This document shows, piece after piece, positions 36,701 to 51,700 of a stretch of DNA of 64,000 nt. The DNA lies in contig CAIIXF020000002.1 of assembly GCA_903813345.2 (NCBI GenBank), positions 7,769,555-7,833,554 on the forward strand. The letters are read 5' to 3'. This stretch comes from Owenia fusiformis (lineage: Eukaryota; Annelida; Polychaeta; Sabellida; Oweniidae). How positions within the stretch are numbered: the stretch's first letter is position 1; the number at the start of each line of letters is the position of its first letter. The notes under the pieces were generated by a model. It ran no database searches and had not been told where the DNA came from. It saw only the letters and a program-made list of their open reading frames with translations. A program made the position numbers and the translations under genes.

Positions 36701-39700
36701 TCTAAGGGTTCTACCAATAGTAACTTAAACATAATGTGGTTTCCTAATGCATTTCTGTGTTTAATCGTCTAAAAAGCTATTAAAAATATGTTCTCTATCT
36801 CTATAATTTCAGCTGTGGAGTTTCTATGGGATTGTATAGTAGAGAATTTGAAGACAATGAGGTCGTCTACTGGCTCCGGTGCAATTCTGGCTCACTGCAT
36901 GGGTCTTGGGAAGACTCTTTCGGTGAGTATATAGGGGTCTTAATGAGACTATAGTCTCCATTAGTAGCTGCTTAGAATCAGTTGCTCATCTTATAATGTA
37001 CAACCCCTCCCATAAATTTAGCAACTGTAAGTCTCCATGGGATAATGTGTAAAAACTTCTTTGTTTGATTTTGAATCTTAATTTTCAAGTTCCTCAATCA
37101 TGGGGGATCGGAACATGACTTTGCTGTTTCTAAATTTGCTTACATCATCAAGCTGTTTACATGTGGTCCAAAAGGGAATTTCGAGTTTGGCAAGCCAGAC
37201 ATTTTGTTGGGAGTGTATTTTTATTTATATAAAAGACAACTGGCTAGAAATATAGTCGACCATTTGTAATATTAATATCTAAAAAAACACAGATAGAAAA
37301 ATAAAAAATATGTGTAATACTATTGAGAAATGATGAAGTATTAATTATTGCATTTTATATTCCAGAGTATAAGTCTAGTCCATACATTACTAAGTCATCA
37401 GAATCTTACTAAGATGAAGACATGTTTAGTTGTGTGCCCCCTTAATACGATACTCAATTGATACAACTATGTTTTATATTCCAGAGTATAAGTCTAGTCC
37501 ATACATTACTAAGTCATCAGAATCTTACTAAGATGAAGACGTGTCTAGTTGTGTGCCCCCTTAATACGATACTCAACTGATACAAATATGTTTTATATTC
37601 CAGAGTATAAGTCTAGTCCATACATTACTAAGTCATCAGAATCTTACTAAGATGAAGACGTGTCTTGTTGTGTGCCCCCTTAATACGATACTCAACTGAT
37701 ACAAATATGTTTTATATTCCAGAGTATAAGTCTAGTCCATACATTACTAAGTCATCAGAATCTTACTAAGATGAAGACGTGTCTTGTTGTGTGCCCCCTT
37801 AATACGATACTCAATTGGGTGAACGAATGGGAGAAGTGGTTTGATGAGGAGGACCAACTGGATGTAAGTAAAACATATTAGTCATTAGAATATCAATGTT
37901 TTTATGTCAGCACTAGAAGTCTTGTTCAGTGGTTGGTATTTGGTTGGTTTGTTGGTCAGTGTTCAATGTTCGTTGTCTATAACAAATGGCAGGTCGTGTC
38001 ATTTTGCATGTTAATGCCTTGTTTTGTTAATGTGATTTCATTATGTTTGAACCCCACCCTCATATAATGTAACATATGTTGTTGATTTTCGTTGTACTTG
38101 AAAATCAATATTTTAATTCCTTCCTTATTAGGAAATTAACTCTGTTCTACCGTTACTGTTGATAGATGGACACCGACCCTTTTACTCTATTATGTCCCCA
38201 TTGCTATAGTCTCCAACATTTTTGTGGATGGTGGTTGGTGTTAGACATTCGGCATCGGTAACAAATGGCAGGTAGTGACATTTTGCATGTTAATGCCTTA
38301 TTCTCTATTTATTTTATTCAGGTTTATGAGCTAGCCACTGCAAAAGACAACAAAGAACGAGGGATTAGGCTCCGCAAGTGGACAAAGAGTGGGGGTGTCA
38401 TGGTTATGGGCTACTCATTGTTTAGGATATTAGCCATGTCTAACACGAAGAGTAAAGCCCTTAAGAAAACATTCGAAGAATCACTTATAAATCCAGGTAT
38501 CGTTTATAAATGTGAATTTTAAATTTTAGTTTTGAGGAGAAAAATTGAATTAATAGATTGAAAGAGCCTTGTAGAATCCTTTTGAATGAAATGGAATAAG
38601 GAGAAACTTAATTTGACATGACTTTTGAATCTGTATATTTATGATGGCAGTAAGTTTTTGTATCAAAGATTCTAGTTCAAGCCAGATAATTAATTCTATA
38701 CATTTTACTCCGCATGTTCAATATTTATGTTCAGATTTGTTGGTTTGTGACCAGGATTTATAAAAACTGAAGAATGCGGTATTTGTAGTTTCTCAACATA
38801 TTTCACTTTATAGGTCCAGACTTGGTGGTTTGTGACGAGGGTCACATATTAAAGAATGAGTCCTCTGCAATATCACAGTGTATGAATAACATCAGGACTC
38901 GCAGGAGGATTGTCCTCACAGGAACACCTCTTCAGAATAACCTCATTGAATGTGAGTGTCCTCCTGTAAGAATCAACATGATCCTTATAATGGAGATTTT
39001 GAATAGGATAATTATATTGAACTATAATTTAATTTTTTTAACTTAATCTTTAGTTAAAATAACAATATTTTAAACACTAAAATAATTTTATTTAAACAAT
39101 TATTGTTTTACTTTAAATGTTTTCATATTTAACTCTTTCTATCCTGTAGACCACTGCATGGTTAACTTCGTGAAGCCCAATCTACTTGGAACAACCAGAG
39201 AGTTCAAGAACAGATTTGTCAACCCAATCAGCAATGGACAATGTGTTGATTCGACACCCAGAGATCACAAGATTATGAAACGCCGTGCCCACGTTCTACA
39301 TGAAATGTTGGTTGGATGTGTTCAGGTGAGCGTAGTTTCGCTTCAAAAGTTGTTGAGGCACACTTTCAATTTTCAGTTATGCATACAGGGGTTTCACTAG
39401 AATTTCTCACAACAGGCTAAATAAATGAAAACAACAGGCAAATTTTATGGAAATCATAAATTTAACTTGTAAATGTTGAAAAGTCCCTGCTGCTAATGAA
39501 ACTCCTGGTATAGGAACCTTGTTCGAATTAAATGTCAGCTCAAAGAAGTGGTGACATCCACAAAGACGTGATGACATATTGTTATAGCTACCATTTTTGT
39601 CTCCACCACACAGAGGTGTCAGTTTTCTTCAAAACCACGACATGTATCACCTTCAAATTTTCAATAAAATCAACTCAGTACCTTCTTCTTGTTAAATACT

Positions 39701-42700
39701 GCATGTTAATATAAGAAATGAAATTGTGTTTTTAGAGGAGGGACTATTCTGCATTGACCAAGTTCCTACCCCCGAAACATGAGTATGTAATATCTGTGAG
39801 ATTATCTGAAGCACAAATCAAATTATACGAGGAGTACCTTAGGATCAACTTGAACACAAATCCTGACGGCAAGATCATATCACACGGAGCAAGGTAAAAT
39901 TGTTGTCAAATTATGAATACACTGTACCTTGAAGATGACATCATGTTTGTGTAACCAAACTGTTTTTATTTTATACTGTTATGGTCCCCAACCTTTTTGT
40001 GGACAGTGTTCAGAGGTTGGTGTTTGGCATTCCATTATTGGCGGTTGGTGTCTGTCATGTTAATGCTTTGTTGGTGTGTGTGCCAGTGTCAGCATTCAGA
40101 GTCTGTGACAAATTGTTTTACAATTGCAACCAGATGCTGCCATTCTGTTATTATTTTATTTTAGATTGTTCAGTGACTACCAAGAACTAATGAGAATATG
40201 GACTCATCCATGGGTGCTACAACTCAACGAAGTCATCAGAGAGAAAATCAGGGTAAGTTTCTTTAACCTCATAAAGTCACTTCTGGCATAGAATTCTAGA
40301 TGTGGGGTAAATGGAGGAGAATTGCTTGTTGCCTCAATTACTAGTGATGTTTAGTGTGCACATGAAAAATACAATACTTGTATGGCAATCTAAACAATGA
40401 ATTATAAGTAGAAATCATTTTCACTATTAATCTTGATATTTTAATATTCTAATAATGTTTTATAATCATTCAACAGTTTTGTCAAGATTGTTGAGATTTT
40501 GATTTTGGTTGGCATTTTCAAATTTAAAATTTGAAATTTCTAAAAGAAGAAAAAGTTGTGTAGTTAGGTAGTAGGTTAATGCTCTGGTGTTTACAATGTG
40601 ATTCAGTCCTGAGTAGTTGCTTAATGATAACAGAGAACAAAATGTTGTAGGAAAAGAGAGAAGCAATTAGTTCATTTGGGCAATTACTAGAGTACAACTC
40701 AACTGCTATGTTTATAATTGATATTTTCCCCAAAGATTGGGTATCGATATGGCGAACTTTTTGAACACACGTTTCTCTTAAACCAGTCATCAAAATTTTT
40801 TGAAAATCTTACAAATTGTCAATTGAATGGCCATCTTTTGAATGGTAACAATAAAATTTGAAATAGATATACATACTCTCATCTATATTGTTTTGAAAAG
40901 CACATCAAACACTTGTTTTGTTCTTGGTATCATGTTTCCAGAGTGAAATGAAACATCTTTCCGAACCTCATTGGAACAAAACGACATAAACACAACATGT
41001 TTAGGTCTCTCAATATTGTAATTGTACAAAGGAAATTTTGGTTCATTTTAAAAAAGTATCTTGTTAATGAAATAAAAGTTTTTTTTGATTTTTATCTATT
41101 TTGGGGGGATTTTGTTTTAATTTTTTGAATACTTTTTTAAAATGAACCAAAAATTCCTTTGTATAACTTTAATATTGAGAGGTCCAAAAATATGTTATAT
41201 ATGGTATTTTGTTCCAACAAGGTTCGGAAAGACATTTTATTTCATTCTCAAGAATTGGTAGAAAGGAGCAAAAACAATTGCACTAAAAAAACAAAAAATG
41301 TTAACAAAAACAGTTATATCAAATATTTCTAAATAATTTTCGCATTAAATTGTTGTCAATCAGTCAACATTACATAAAATACCATAATTTTTTACAGAAT
41401 GTTTTCAATGATTGGTTTAAAGTGATATGGCCTTCGTTTAAGGCATTTTTAGCAAAATCTATTGAATATCACACGAAGAGCAATGTCTTACCTTGCTACT
41501 GGGGTAACTTCAGCTCATATTACTCAAGGATAGCGGAGATTTCTCATATTGAAGTGGGTACATTGAATTTGATTTCACATCGTCCACTTCGAATTTTGCA
41601 CTCAAGTTGATGACGTCACCAAAGTATGTTTGTTTACACATTTTCTTGCATTTCGTTCAGAGCAATATTGCATATAAAACTTGGGAGAAAATGTGACCTA
41701 CTTTTGAAAAGAGTAATTTTCGTGTTCTGTACATAGTGATTACATAATGTTTTATTAATTATGTGTTCCTGATATAATAGTTATTCTTTTGCAAGAAAGA
41801 GATTCAGTGATTGTATAGAAAACCGTCAGAAATAAGTGGAACCTAGAATATGAAAAAATTCTCCTAACCTCTCAATAACGCAGATGCGAGTAGGTAGTTA
41901 CCAGATTCACCACCAGATGGCTCGCTCGGGTCAGATAGCATGGCGGGTATAGTAGAAAGTTCCCTTTAACTTAAATTACATCTATTTGCGTGGTTCAATT
42001 TTCATATAACCCTTATGTATCTAATAGTTATGCAAATTAAAATATGTCCAGTAAAAGAAAATGTTATTTGTCCAATACAAGATAAGATAATTCACTTTTT
42101 GTGATTTTGTAACATGGGGTCTATGGGGAATCAACCCGAACAAGAAGTCACATTTTCAAAAAAATCAAATTTTCAAAGTTGATAGACAATTTTCGAAACC
42201 ATATTTCTAGATGTACTTTTACATGCAAATTTCAAATATGACATCACTTTGACTGAATTTTGAATATTTAATGACGTAAATCAAGATTATTTCTACTCGC
42301 ATCTAGTCTATTGGAATAGCTCACAGGTCATAGCCTCGTTCTGATTATTAGTCACATGACCTTTGACTAGGGAATCCCAAACAATGTGCAAGTGTGAGCA
42401 AATTTATTTCTGTTGAAAACGCTGAATTGTGAAGTCAAAACACAACCAAGGTCAGTAAAAACGATGTTTATATGTACCAATGTGCTTTGGGATTCAGTTT
42501 TTCTTATTCATATGTAGGTTGAACTAACATTTCATCCATTCCACATTACTTTAAGAGAAAAACATTGTTGAATTCAGTTCTCCATATCGATACCTATCCT
42601 TTCTTGTACTTAGAAAATAGAGGGGAATTTTCCATTCAGAACCTAAGTTGTTATGCTTACAAGGTTAGCATATGTGATTGAGTAGGAATCTCTTCATGCA

Positions 42701-45700
42701 TTGGCATTGACCTACTGAACATTGGGGGGGAGGCAAATTAAAACTGATGTGTGTATCCATGGTAACAAAAATACGATACAAAGTTGCAGAAGCTCTTTTC
42801 TCATCCATTAAAGTTAAACGTTATCATGAATAAACAAAATAAAAATGAAAGCTATGTACAGAATCATTATATTTCCATATTAAATGTTATCTCATTTCCA
42901 AGTTTGTCAAACATATAACAAAATAAAAAAGTTCCATTTTAGAAGATTTACAAACTTTGATGCCAAAATATCAGGTGCATAAATTGATAAAACAATATAG
43001 CTTCAACAGGAGGAAGTTATTAAAATTTTGTCAATTCCTTAGTACTAATAGCACTTCAACATAGATATCACTTTAAGTTGTTTGTACATTGAAAGATGTC
43101 ACCCTAGTTGGTTATAATATAAATGATCACTTTGAATTTCAGTATACACTGTATATTACTTTGAATTTCAAATTGATAGTTTATATTGATTTTCGAATTT
43201 TGTTATTAAAAATATGATTAAATTATTAAACAGCATTGATCAAAATAATCAGTATATATGAGATTTTGTATTTATTATTAAATATATGTCATTTGTATAA
43301 TTCGATTAAAATTATAGCTAACCTTTATAATCAGAACTCCTAATTATGCTTATGATCCTGAACACTGTATTTGAAAAAGGATTAGAAACTATTAAACTTT
43401 CAGTGTTGGTAGAGACAGGGATTGGTTATTTAGGCATGATCAATGCTTTCATTGCTCATGACTTGTCAATTACTGCTGGACTGGCCAATCAAATACCAAT
43501 CAAATATCGCCTCACCGTTATCGGTCGTTATCGGCCGCCGGCTGTTATCTAAACGCATCACCTGCGTTAGTTGTATTTCATCTACTTCTAGTTGCTTATT
43601 TTGATTTTTTAGGTTATGAATCTGATCTCCTTGACATTTAAGTTTTGTTTCCATTTTCTTATGTTGATCACTTAGGTTATGTATCTGGTGTCCTTGACAT
43701 TGAATTTCTGCTTGCATTTTCTTCATACTAGCTCGATGGTCCTTGCAATATTTACAATCTAGATGGTTCTGTTCACCGGCTATATATGCTTCCACCATTT
43801 CTGCAAGATCAACTCTGCCTATAGTTGTACTTCTAAGAGCCTCAGCTAATAATGGCATTTTGTTTGGTTGTCTTTGCGCCCAGGTTGATAATATAATATA
43901 TCCCCATCGTTCAGCATTATGGGGATTACTTCTTTTTATGTTGTTAATTTCGGTATTGCTGAGGCTTAGACAGATGCCAAGAGCATCATCCTTGTCACCT
44001 ATCCTATTGCCTATCATGAGCAGAAATTGATCTGAAATGAAATTGAAGTTACTACTATATGGCTCTATATTTTAGTAAAGAATCTGTGAATGAGCTTAGG
44101 CCAGTTGGATTATTTATATTGGTATTTGATTTAATTATTAGACTCCAGATTTCATCTGGAGTCTATTGCTTTTGCCAGTTTTCTTATTATTATTAGACTC
44201 CAGATGTCAATCTGGAGTCTATTGTTTTTGCCAGTATTCTTCTTTATTCTTATTCTTATTCTTTTTATTCTTCTACCCACGTTTTCTCAGTAACTAGAAG
44301 ACATTGAGTCAAGTCCTTTATACAGTCAAGTTAGGTTCAGTATCTAGTTTCTCGGAAATTGGGTCAATTTTTTATATAGGTCAAAGGTCAAGAACTAGGT
44401 CAAATCTTACATTTTCAATATTCTATCAATTATCTTCGTCATTATTTATCGAAACATCTTTTTCTTTTTTTCATCATGTAGCCAAGAAACAGCCCTTTCA
44501 TAAGTGTGCCATCCGTTTTTTGATTACTCTTACCGATTTTGAGATATGGCGTCCAGAAAGTAGGTCACACCGAAACGTGCTCCAAATTCAATGTATGAGT
44601 TATGAATTAGGGGTAGAATTATGTCAAGAATCCGAATCTGCAAACCAAATTTCGATCTGACTTCCGGTTCGGAAGTTATGGCGTTTTAAAAACTCAAAAA
44701 TCGCTAAATTTGGTGCCCATGTTAAGTCAATGGGAAAAAAGATTTTTTTGAAGTGAAAAATACGAAATATAGACTGAGTTCAGCTTCATATAATCAAAGC
44801 CTTTAAAAGAAGGGGACCTTAAAAGCCACATAGCTTCAAAATTTGGACACCAAAATGCCTAGGTCAAAATCTAGGTCAAATTCAAAGTTTTTCCTTATTT
44901 TTGCGATTTTGGCACTACAGATTAATTATATTCTTCGAAATTTTGTATACATGTAGCCAAGAGTGTGATAATAGTGTTAGCCTTTTGCCGTCAGAAAGTA
45001 TTTTGACCCACTTTTGAGATATGGTGTCCGAAAAGTAGGTCAAAATAAAAAATTCTCAAAATTTAACGTTTGAGTTATGAATTAAGTATAGAATTTTCTC
45101 AGGAATCCGAATCTGCAAACCAAATTTCGATCCGACTTCCGGTTTGGAAGTTATGACATTTTGAAAGCTCAAAAATCGCTTAATTTGGTGCCCCATGTTA
45201 TGTCAATGGGAAAAAAGATTTTTTTGAAGTGTAAAATACGAGATATAGACTAAGTACAGCTTAAAATAATGAAAGCCTATGAAAGAAGGGGACCTCGAAG
45301 GCTACCTAACTTCAAAATTTGGACACCAAAATCCCTAGGTCAATCAGGAATCCGAGTCAGCAAACCAAATTTTGATCCGACTTCCGGTTCCGAAGTTATG
45401 GCGTGTCCAAAAAGTAGGTCAAAATAAAAATTCGCCAAATTTAACGTATGAGTTATGAATTAGGGGTAGAATTTTGTCAGGAATCCGAATCTTGAAATCA
45501 AATTTAGATCCGACTTCCGGTTAGGAAGTTATGGCGTTTTGAAATTTCGGAAAATCGATCTGATGGTATCCTGATAGAAAGTCAAGAGTAGAGAAGAAAA
45601 TATTGAAAAATTCACCCATCCTTCCTATCTGATCCTATCCTATCCTATCCTTCCTATCTATCCTTCCTTCGTATCCTTTCCTTCATATCCTCTCCTATCA

Positions 45701-48700
45701 TATCCTTTTTTCCTATTCTGTTCTATCCTATCCTTCTTTCTTATTCTATCCTATCATTCCTTCCCATTCTATCCTATCCTAGCTTCCTATTTTATCCATC
45801 CATCTTATTCTGGATGACTCAGCTTATTCTGGATGACTCGGCTTATTTTAGATGACTGGGCTTAAAAAAGTCTAGATCTGGAGTCTGAAATTGAACTTCG
45901 TTCAATTTCCAAAGTCTAGTTATTATTATTATTCTCTCTTGTCACGTTTTCTCAGCAACTAGAAGGACTTACTTAAATCTGCTAACATAGTCAACTAGGT
46001 AATGAGACCTAGTTTCTGGGAAATTAGGTCAAATGTTTATCTAGGTCAAAGGTCAAGAACTAGGTCAAATTGTGGGTTTTCACTATTTTACAAGTTTTCT
46101 CAGTCGTCCTTCGGTATTTTTGCACCGGGTTTTTTTCATCATGTTCCTTAGAAAAAAAGCTAATTCCGTAAGGAAATCGTTTTTTGATTGCTCTTACCGA
46201 TTTTGAGAAATGACGTCCGAAATGTAGGTCAGAACATAAAAAGTCCTCCAAATTCAACGTGTGAATTATCAAATAAGTGTAGAATGATCTCAGGAATCTG
46301 AATCTGCAAACAAAATTTTGATCCGACTTCCGGTTCGGAAGTTACAGCGTTTTGAAATGTTAAGTCAATGGGAAAAAAGATTTTTTTGAAGTGATAAATA
46401 CGAAATATAGACCTAGCTCAGCTTAATATAATGAATGCCTATAAAAGAAAGGGACCTTAAAAGTTATATAGCTTCAAAATTTGGACACCAAAATGCCTAG
46501 GTCAAAATCTAGGTCAAATTCATAGTTTTTCCTTATTTTTGCGATTTTGACACTATATTTCAATGATTTGCTTCAGAATTTTGTATACAGGTAGGAAAGA
46601 GTATGCTTATGGTGTTAGCCTTTTGCCGTCAGAAAGTATTTCGATCCACTTTTGAGATATGGTGTCCGAAAAGTAGGTCATAAAAAAATTTCTCATAATT
46701 TAACTTATGAGTTATGAATTAAGGGTAGAATTTTCTCAGGAATCCGAATCTGCAAACCAAATTTCAATCCGACTTTTCGTTGGGAAGTTATGGCTAATTT
46801 TGGTGCCCCATGTTATGTCAATGAGAAAAAAGATTTTTTTGAAGTGTAAAATACCAGATAAAGACTGAGTACAGCTTAAGATTCTGAAAGTCTATAAAAG
46901 AAGGGGACCTCGAAGGCTATCTAGCTTTAAAATTTGGACACCAAAATCCCTAGGTCAAAATCTAGGTCAAATACATAGTTTTTCCTTATTTTTGCGATTC
47001 TGGCACTATACTTTTAGGATTTGCTTCAAAATTTTGTATACAGGTAGCAAAGAGTGGGCTAATAGTGTTAGCCTTTTGCCGTCAGAGAGTATTTTGACCC
47101 ACTTTTGAGATATGGTGTCCGAAAAGTAGGTCAAAATAAAAAATTCTCCAAATTTTACATATGAGTTATGAATTAAGAGTAGAATTTTGTCAGGAATCCG
47201 AATCTTTAAATCAAATTTCGATCCGACTTCCGGTTTGAAAGTTATGGCGTTTTGAAATTTCGAGAAAAATCGATCTGATGTTATCCTGATAGAAAGTCAA
47301 GGAAAAAAGATTTTTTTGAAGTGTAAAATATGAGATATAGATTGAGTACAGCTTAAGATAATGAATTCCTATAAAAGAAGGGGACCTCAAAAGCTACCTA
47401 GTTTCAATATTTTGACACCAAAATGCCTAGGTCAAAATCTAGGTCAAATTCATAGTTTTTCCTTATTTTTGCGATTTTGGCACTACACTTTTAGGATTTG
47501 CTTCAAAATTTTGTATACAGGTAGCAAAGAGTGTGCTTAAAGTGTTAGCCTTTTGCCGTCAGAGAGTACTTTGACCCACTTTTGAGATATGGTGTCTGTA
47601 AAGTAGGTCAAAATAAAATGAGTTATGAATTAAGGGTAGAATTTTCTCAGGAATCCAAATCTGCAAACCAAATTTCAATCCGACTTCCGGTCAAAAATTC
47701 CTACTTACCTACTCGGCTACCTACTTAGCTACCTACTCAGCTACCTTCTCAGCTACTTACTCAGCTACCTACTCAGCTACTTACTCAGCTACCTGCTCAG
47801 CTGCTTACTCAGCTACATACTCAGCTACTTACTCAATTACTTAATCATCTACTTACTCAGCTTCCTACTCAGTTACTTACTCAGCTCTTTACTCAAGTAA
47901 ATCAATCTGGAGTCTTAAATTGAACTTTGTTCAATTTACAAATCTAGTTTATTTTGCCTTTATTGGCCATACATTACTTTTTATGAATTATACAGGGGAA
48001 TCATTAAGTACATATAGGGTTGTTTTAGGATTTGTGTTTTCAATATGTTACCCTTTGTGTCCTACCTTAATGATATTTTGATATATCAATTGATTGAATG
48101 GTCAACATACTTAAAATAGTCACGAGTGAAGACTAACATACCCCTAACATGATATTTAGAATGATTTGCATAGTCAAATTTAATTGCACTGAATGACCTA
48201 TGTTTTAATCCCTATGACCTAATTCTGTTTTGGATGTGTTCATAATTTATAAAAATAACTATTTCCATGTTATATTCAATGCGACCTTTAGGGGCACCTT
48301 TAGGTACATGGGGTGACGGATCCTTTGCTGTATGGCAAGGTGCATTATTCCAATGCAGGATGAAGTGATCTACCAACTCTGGTCTTTTTTGCGAATTATA
48401 AACAAACATGTGTTCATGGACCAGATTAACATCACCAAAAATGTGTTGAATATATAAAAGCAAATTTACAGAACTCCTCAAATAAACAACTGAGAAAATA
48501 AGAATGTACGAGAATGCATTGAATGTAACAGAATATGTTGGTATTTCCAAAGTATAAATCCATAAGAAAGAAAACATCATAATATTTCCTTTCTTTTTTC
48601 TGACTCCTCCGTGTACCCTCGACATAGGTTGAAAAGGTTACCAAAGAATGCAGAATTTTAAATGTTACATTTTACCTTGTGTATGTATAATTATTAGATC

Positions 48701-51700
48701 AATATTCTGTGAGAAAATGAGCCAGATTTATTAATTTTAATAAAAATTAGAGCACTTTTGATCTTGTTTAATGATCACCCTGTAGATGACCTGTCCTTTT
48801 ATACCTTTAATATTTTGTTTATGGCCTGCTATTATGAAATATTATGAGATTTGGATATTTAACTACTTATGAACATTTTTACAAGCTGATAACATATTTG
48901 AATTCTATATCATTCACTATGAGAAAAGTAAAACAAAATGTCCTTGCCTATAATATTTCTGGATTTCCTCTTAAATAGGACTTCCTCTTCACAAGAAGTA
49001 CAACTTAATCATTTAAAAGATAATTTCAGATTAAAACCAAACCTTAAAATGTTTATGAAATAAGTCAATGTTTCCAGCGAAATGAAATGGACCCCCTACC
49101 CAAACTAGATTGATTATATTTTTTGATGTACATCAATATGCTGACATTGTTCCAAATACTGTAATAATGCAATTAATAATTACCTCGTGATGTCATCTTT
49201 GAAAGTGACTGCTCATACCAGTGTTACATTAGGCACTCCGGGCACTCTGAAAAGTTGAAAAATAGATAATAAACTTTCCCAATTATAGAAATGTATTTTA
49301 AGCATATTTGCAGAATTTCCCCCTTGAGGAAAAAATGTGATATTTGAAGAGCCCACACCACAGCCATTTGTAGCTGGTGTGGACTATTCAAACACCCTGA
49401 TTTTTTAAAGAAACAATCAAATTAAGTCTTTCCCTGAACAGAGGTCATTATGTCAGAGAAAACAAGTTCTAGCCAGAGCTACACAGGTGCACTATTTGCA
49501 TGTGTTAAATGCATGTAGCATATTAATAATGGGGATTCGGGGTCATTTGATAAGAGGTAAAGAGAATGCTCTTTCCTTTCCTGGAAGGCAGGGTATGCAC
49601 CCTGACACAAGGGAACCACAGAGAATTTTTGATTAGTAACTCTGATTTAGAATGGTTAAACCTATGTGCACTGACCCCTAGCCTGTACATTGATTCAATT
49701 ACTGTAAAACCTGTCTTAGTGAACACCTCTCTTTAGTGAACACATGTGTTAAGTGAACACCACTCAAGACACATTTACATTTGACTCCTATGTAAAGAGT
49801 TTAATGATTCACTGCCCAACCAAACTTGTGTGAATAGCTCAAGTACATTCGACTCTAGCCACTTCAATGGACTTTAGTGCCACCACAATATTTATTTACA
49901 TTTTTTGTAAGTATTTTTATATTAACTCCTGAAGGACAGGCACACTTGTAGATAATAAATTACAATCTTATCTGGAAGTATATGATAAGACCTGTGGACT
50001 TTGTATATATCCCATGATTAAAACTATAAAAACAAACACAATGGGTTTCATGAAATGTAGTATAGGCTAGACAAAAAAAAATTGTACATTTTAAGTGGCC
50101 GGGTCAATATTTCAATGCCCGTCAAAAAACTTAATAAATATGTCTTAACCCCCCCCCTTTCCCCTTCAGGAAAGTCAGAATGTTGAATCATGTGCAGTGT
50201 TAAATGTCAAAATGTTGATTTGCAATGTGCAAGTACAACCCCATCATTCAATATCTGCTACTGTTATGAACAACACATATAAAATTATCTTTATACAGTA
50301 CATTTTTGTATCTGTTGAGTATATTCAATGATCATACCATGGCTGTCAAACCAGAAATTGCCAAGATGAAACCCTGGAAACTAAAATTCTATGTTCATCA
50401 CCTAATTAAAAAGAGTTTTACCCCTTCCCGTAATATTATTAATTACGTTTTTTGGCATACATCGAAATATTTACCCCATCCCTTATATAAAGGCTATCTT
50501 CATCATACAAACAGTAGTATGAATGAATGATGTACCACTGGACAGACAAAATGATATATAACTTGATCAAAATAAGCTTTACCTTTTTATGTCACCAACA
50601 GAGGTGGTCAAAGTCTCTAACTTTGGATAGCAGTTGGTGTTCAGCCTCTGTAAAGGCGGTTGGTGTTCAGCCCCTGTAACAAATGGCAGGTCATGACATT
50701 TTGCATGTTAACACCATGTTTAAATTTGCGTTATTGTGCAACATCATTTTTAAATTGGTGATTTGTTTAAAAAACAGATTCTTAATCTCCTGTCTGGCAA
50801 TCTTGGGAACTTGTTTTACCTTGTGAGTTAGTTGAGTTGCCAATTTTTAGTTGCAAAATAAATGGACCTTTCTGGCCACCCTGTAATGTATTTCACTGTG
50901 GCCTTTTATTATTATTAATTATTAAAAATATTTTATTCGTCTCTAAGTTTTACATACATTATATTAATACAATTGGACGAAATGGATCGGACAAGAGGCT
51001 TTCGCCTATTCTAAGTCCTCTGGTCCTGTGGCCTTTTAATAATTGCTCCTTTTTAATACCAAACTAAAGTAACCCTCTATGGTATTTAATAGGCATACCA
51101 AACAATAATCTATCAGTTGAAACATTTGTAAATTGTAAACACTGAAATGTTTCACAAAAATCAGAGTTGCACAAAAACACTAGGACTGTACTTTGCCCTC
51201 TTTCTCATTACATTTTTGGTGAGGAAGACAATGGTGGCCATCTTGAAAGTATCTAAATCTGAATTTATCTAGCGATCAAGTGCTAGAAACAACTTCATTT
51301 TAGGTACTACCTTATCTATGAACATTAACATTTTTTGACATAATTTATTTTGCCAATTTTGATTAGTACCTACCTTCTATTTGAGAGTTGACCAGTGACG
51401 CAGTTACACTAATACACAGTCGTGTCAAGTTAAAAGTCCATGTATGTATTCTTACACTTTGTGACATAAGAAAAGTAGTTCTCTAAGAGATGTGTTAGGG
51501 GACTGCAATAGTGAACAGCAGTATCATATATGGATAGAATGTTTCCATTTGTTAACATATAGTGGACAGATAAACTGAAAGGTATGAGATCAATGAAAAA
51601 GGAAAATGTGTTTATTTTCATACGCGGATGCCAAGGTGATGATATTGAAAACTGTGCACGCATCAAGATGACACCACTATTCATGATGTAGTGCCCTCCC

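Larger units (their letters stand above)
36813..40252 (+). other. ATRX helicase lobe 1 (SNF2_N) exons
   Basis: Seven exons encode the ATPase lobe. The first ends right after [12 protein letters not shown] (Walker A, motif I). The next gives [18 protein letters not shown] (motif Ia region), then [24 protein letters not shown] (motif II, DEGH), [20 protein letters not shown] (motif III) and FLPPKHEYV, and finally [13 protein letters not shown]. These match the order and spacing of ATRX rather than RAD54 or CHD proteins; DEGH with EYHCMVNF is ATRX-like. Catalytic residues are intact, so an active ATPase is expected. Three false copies of the motif Ia exon precede the real one. Confidence 0.92.
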
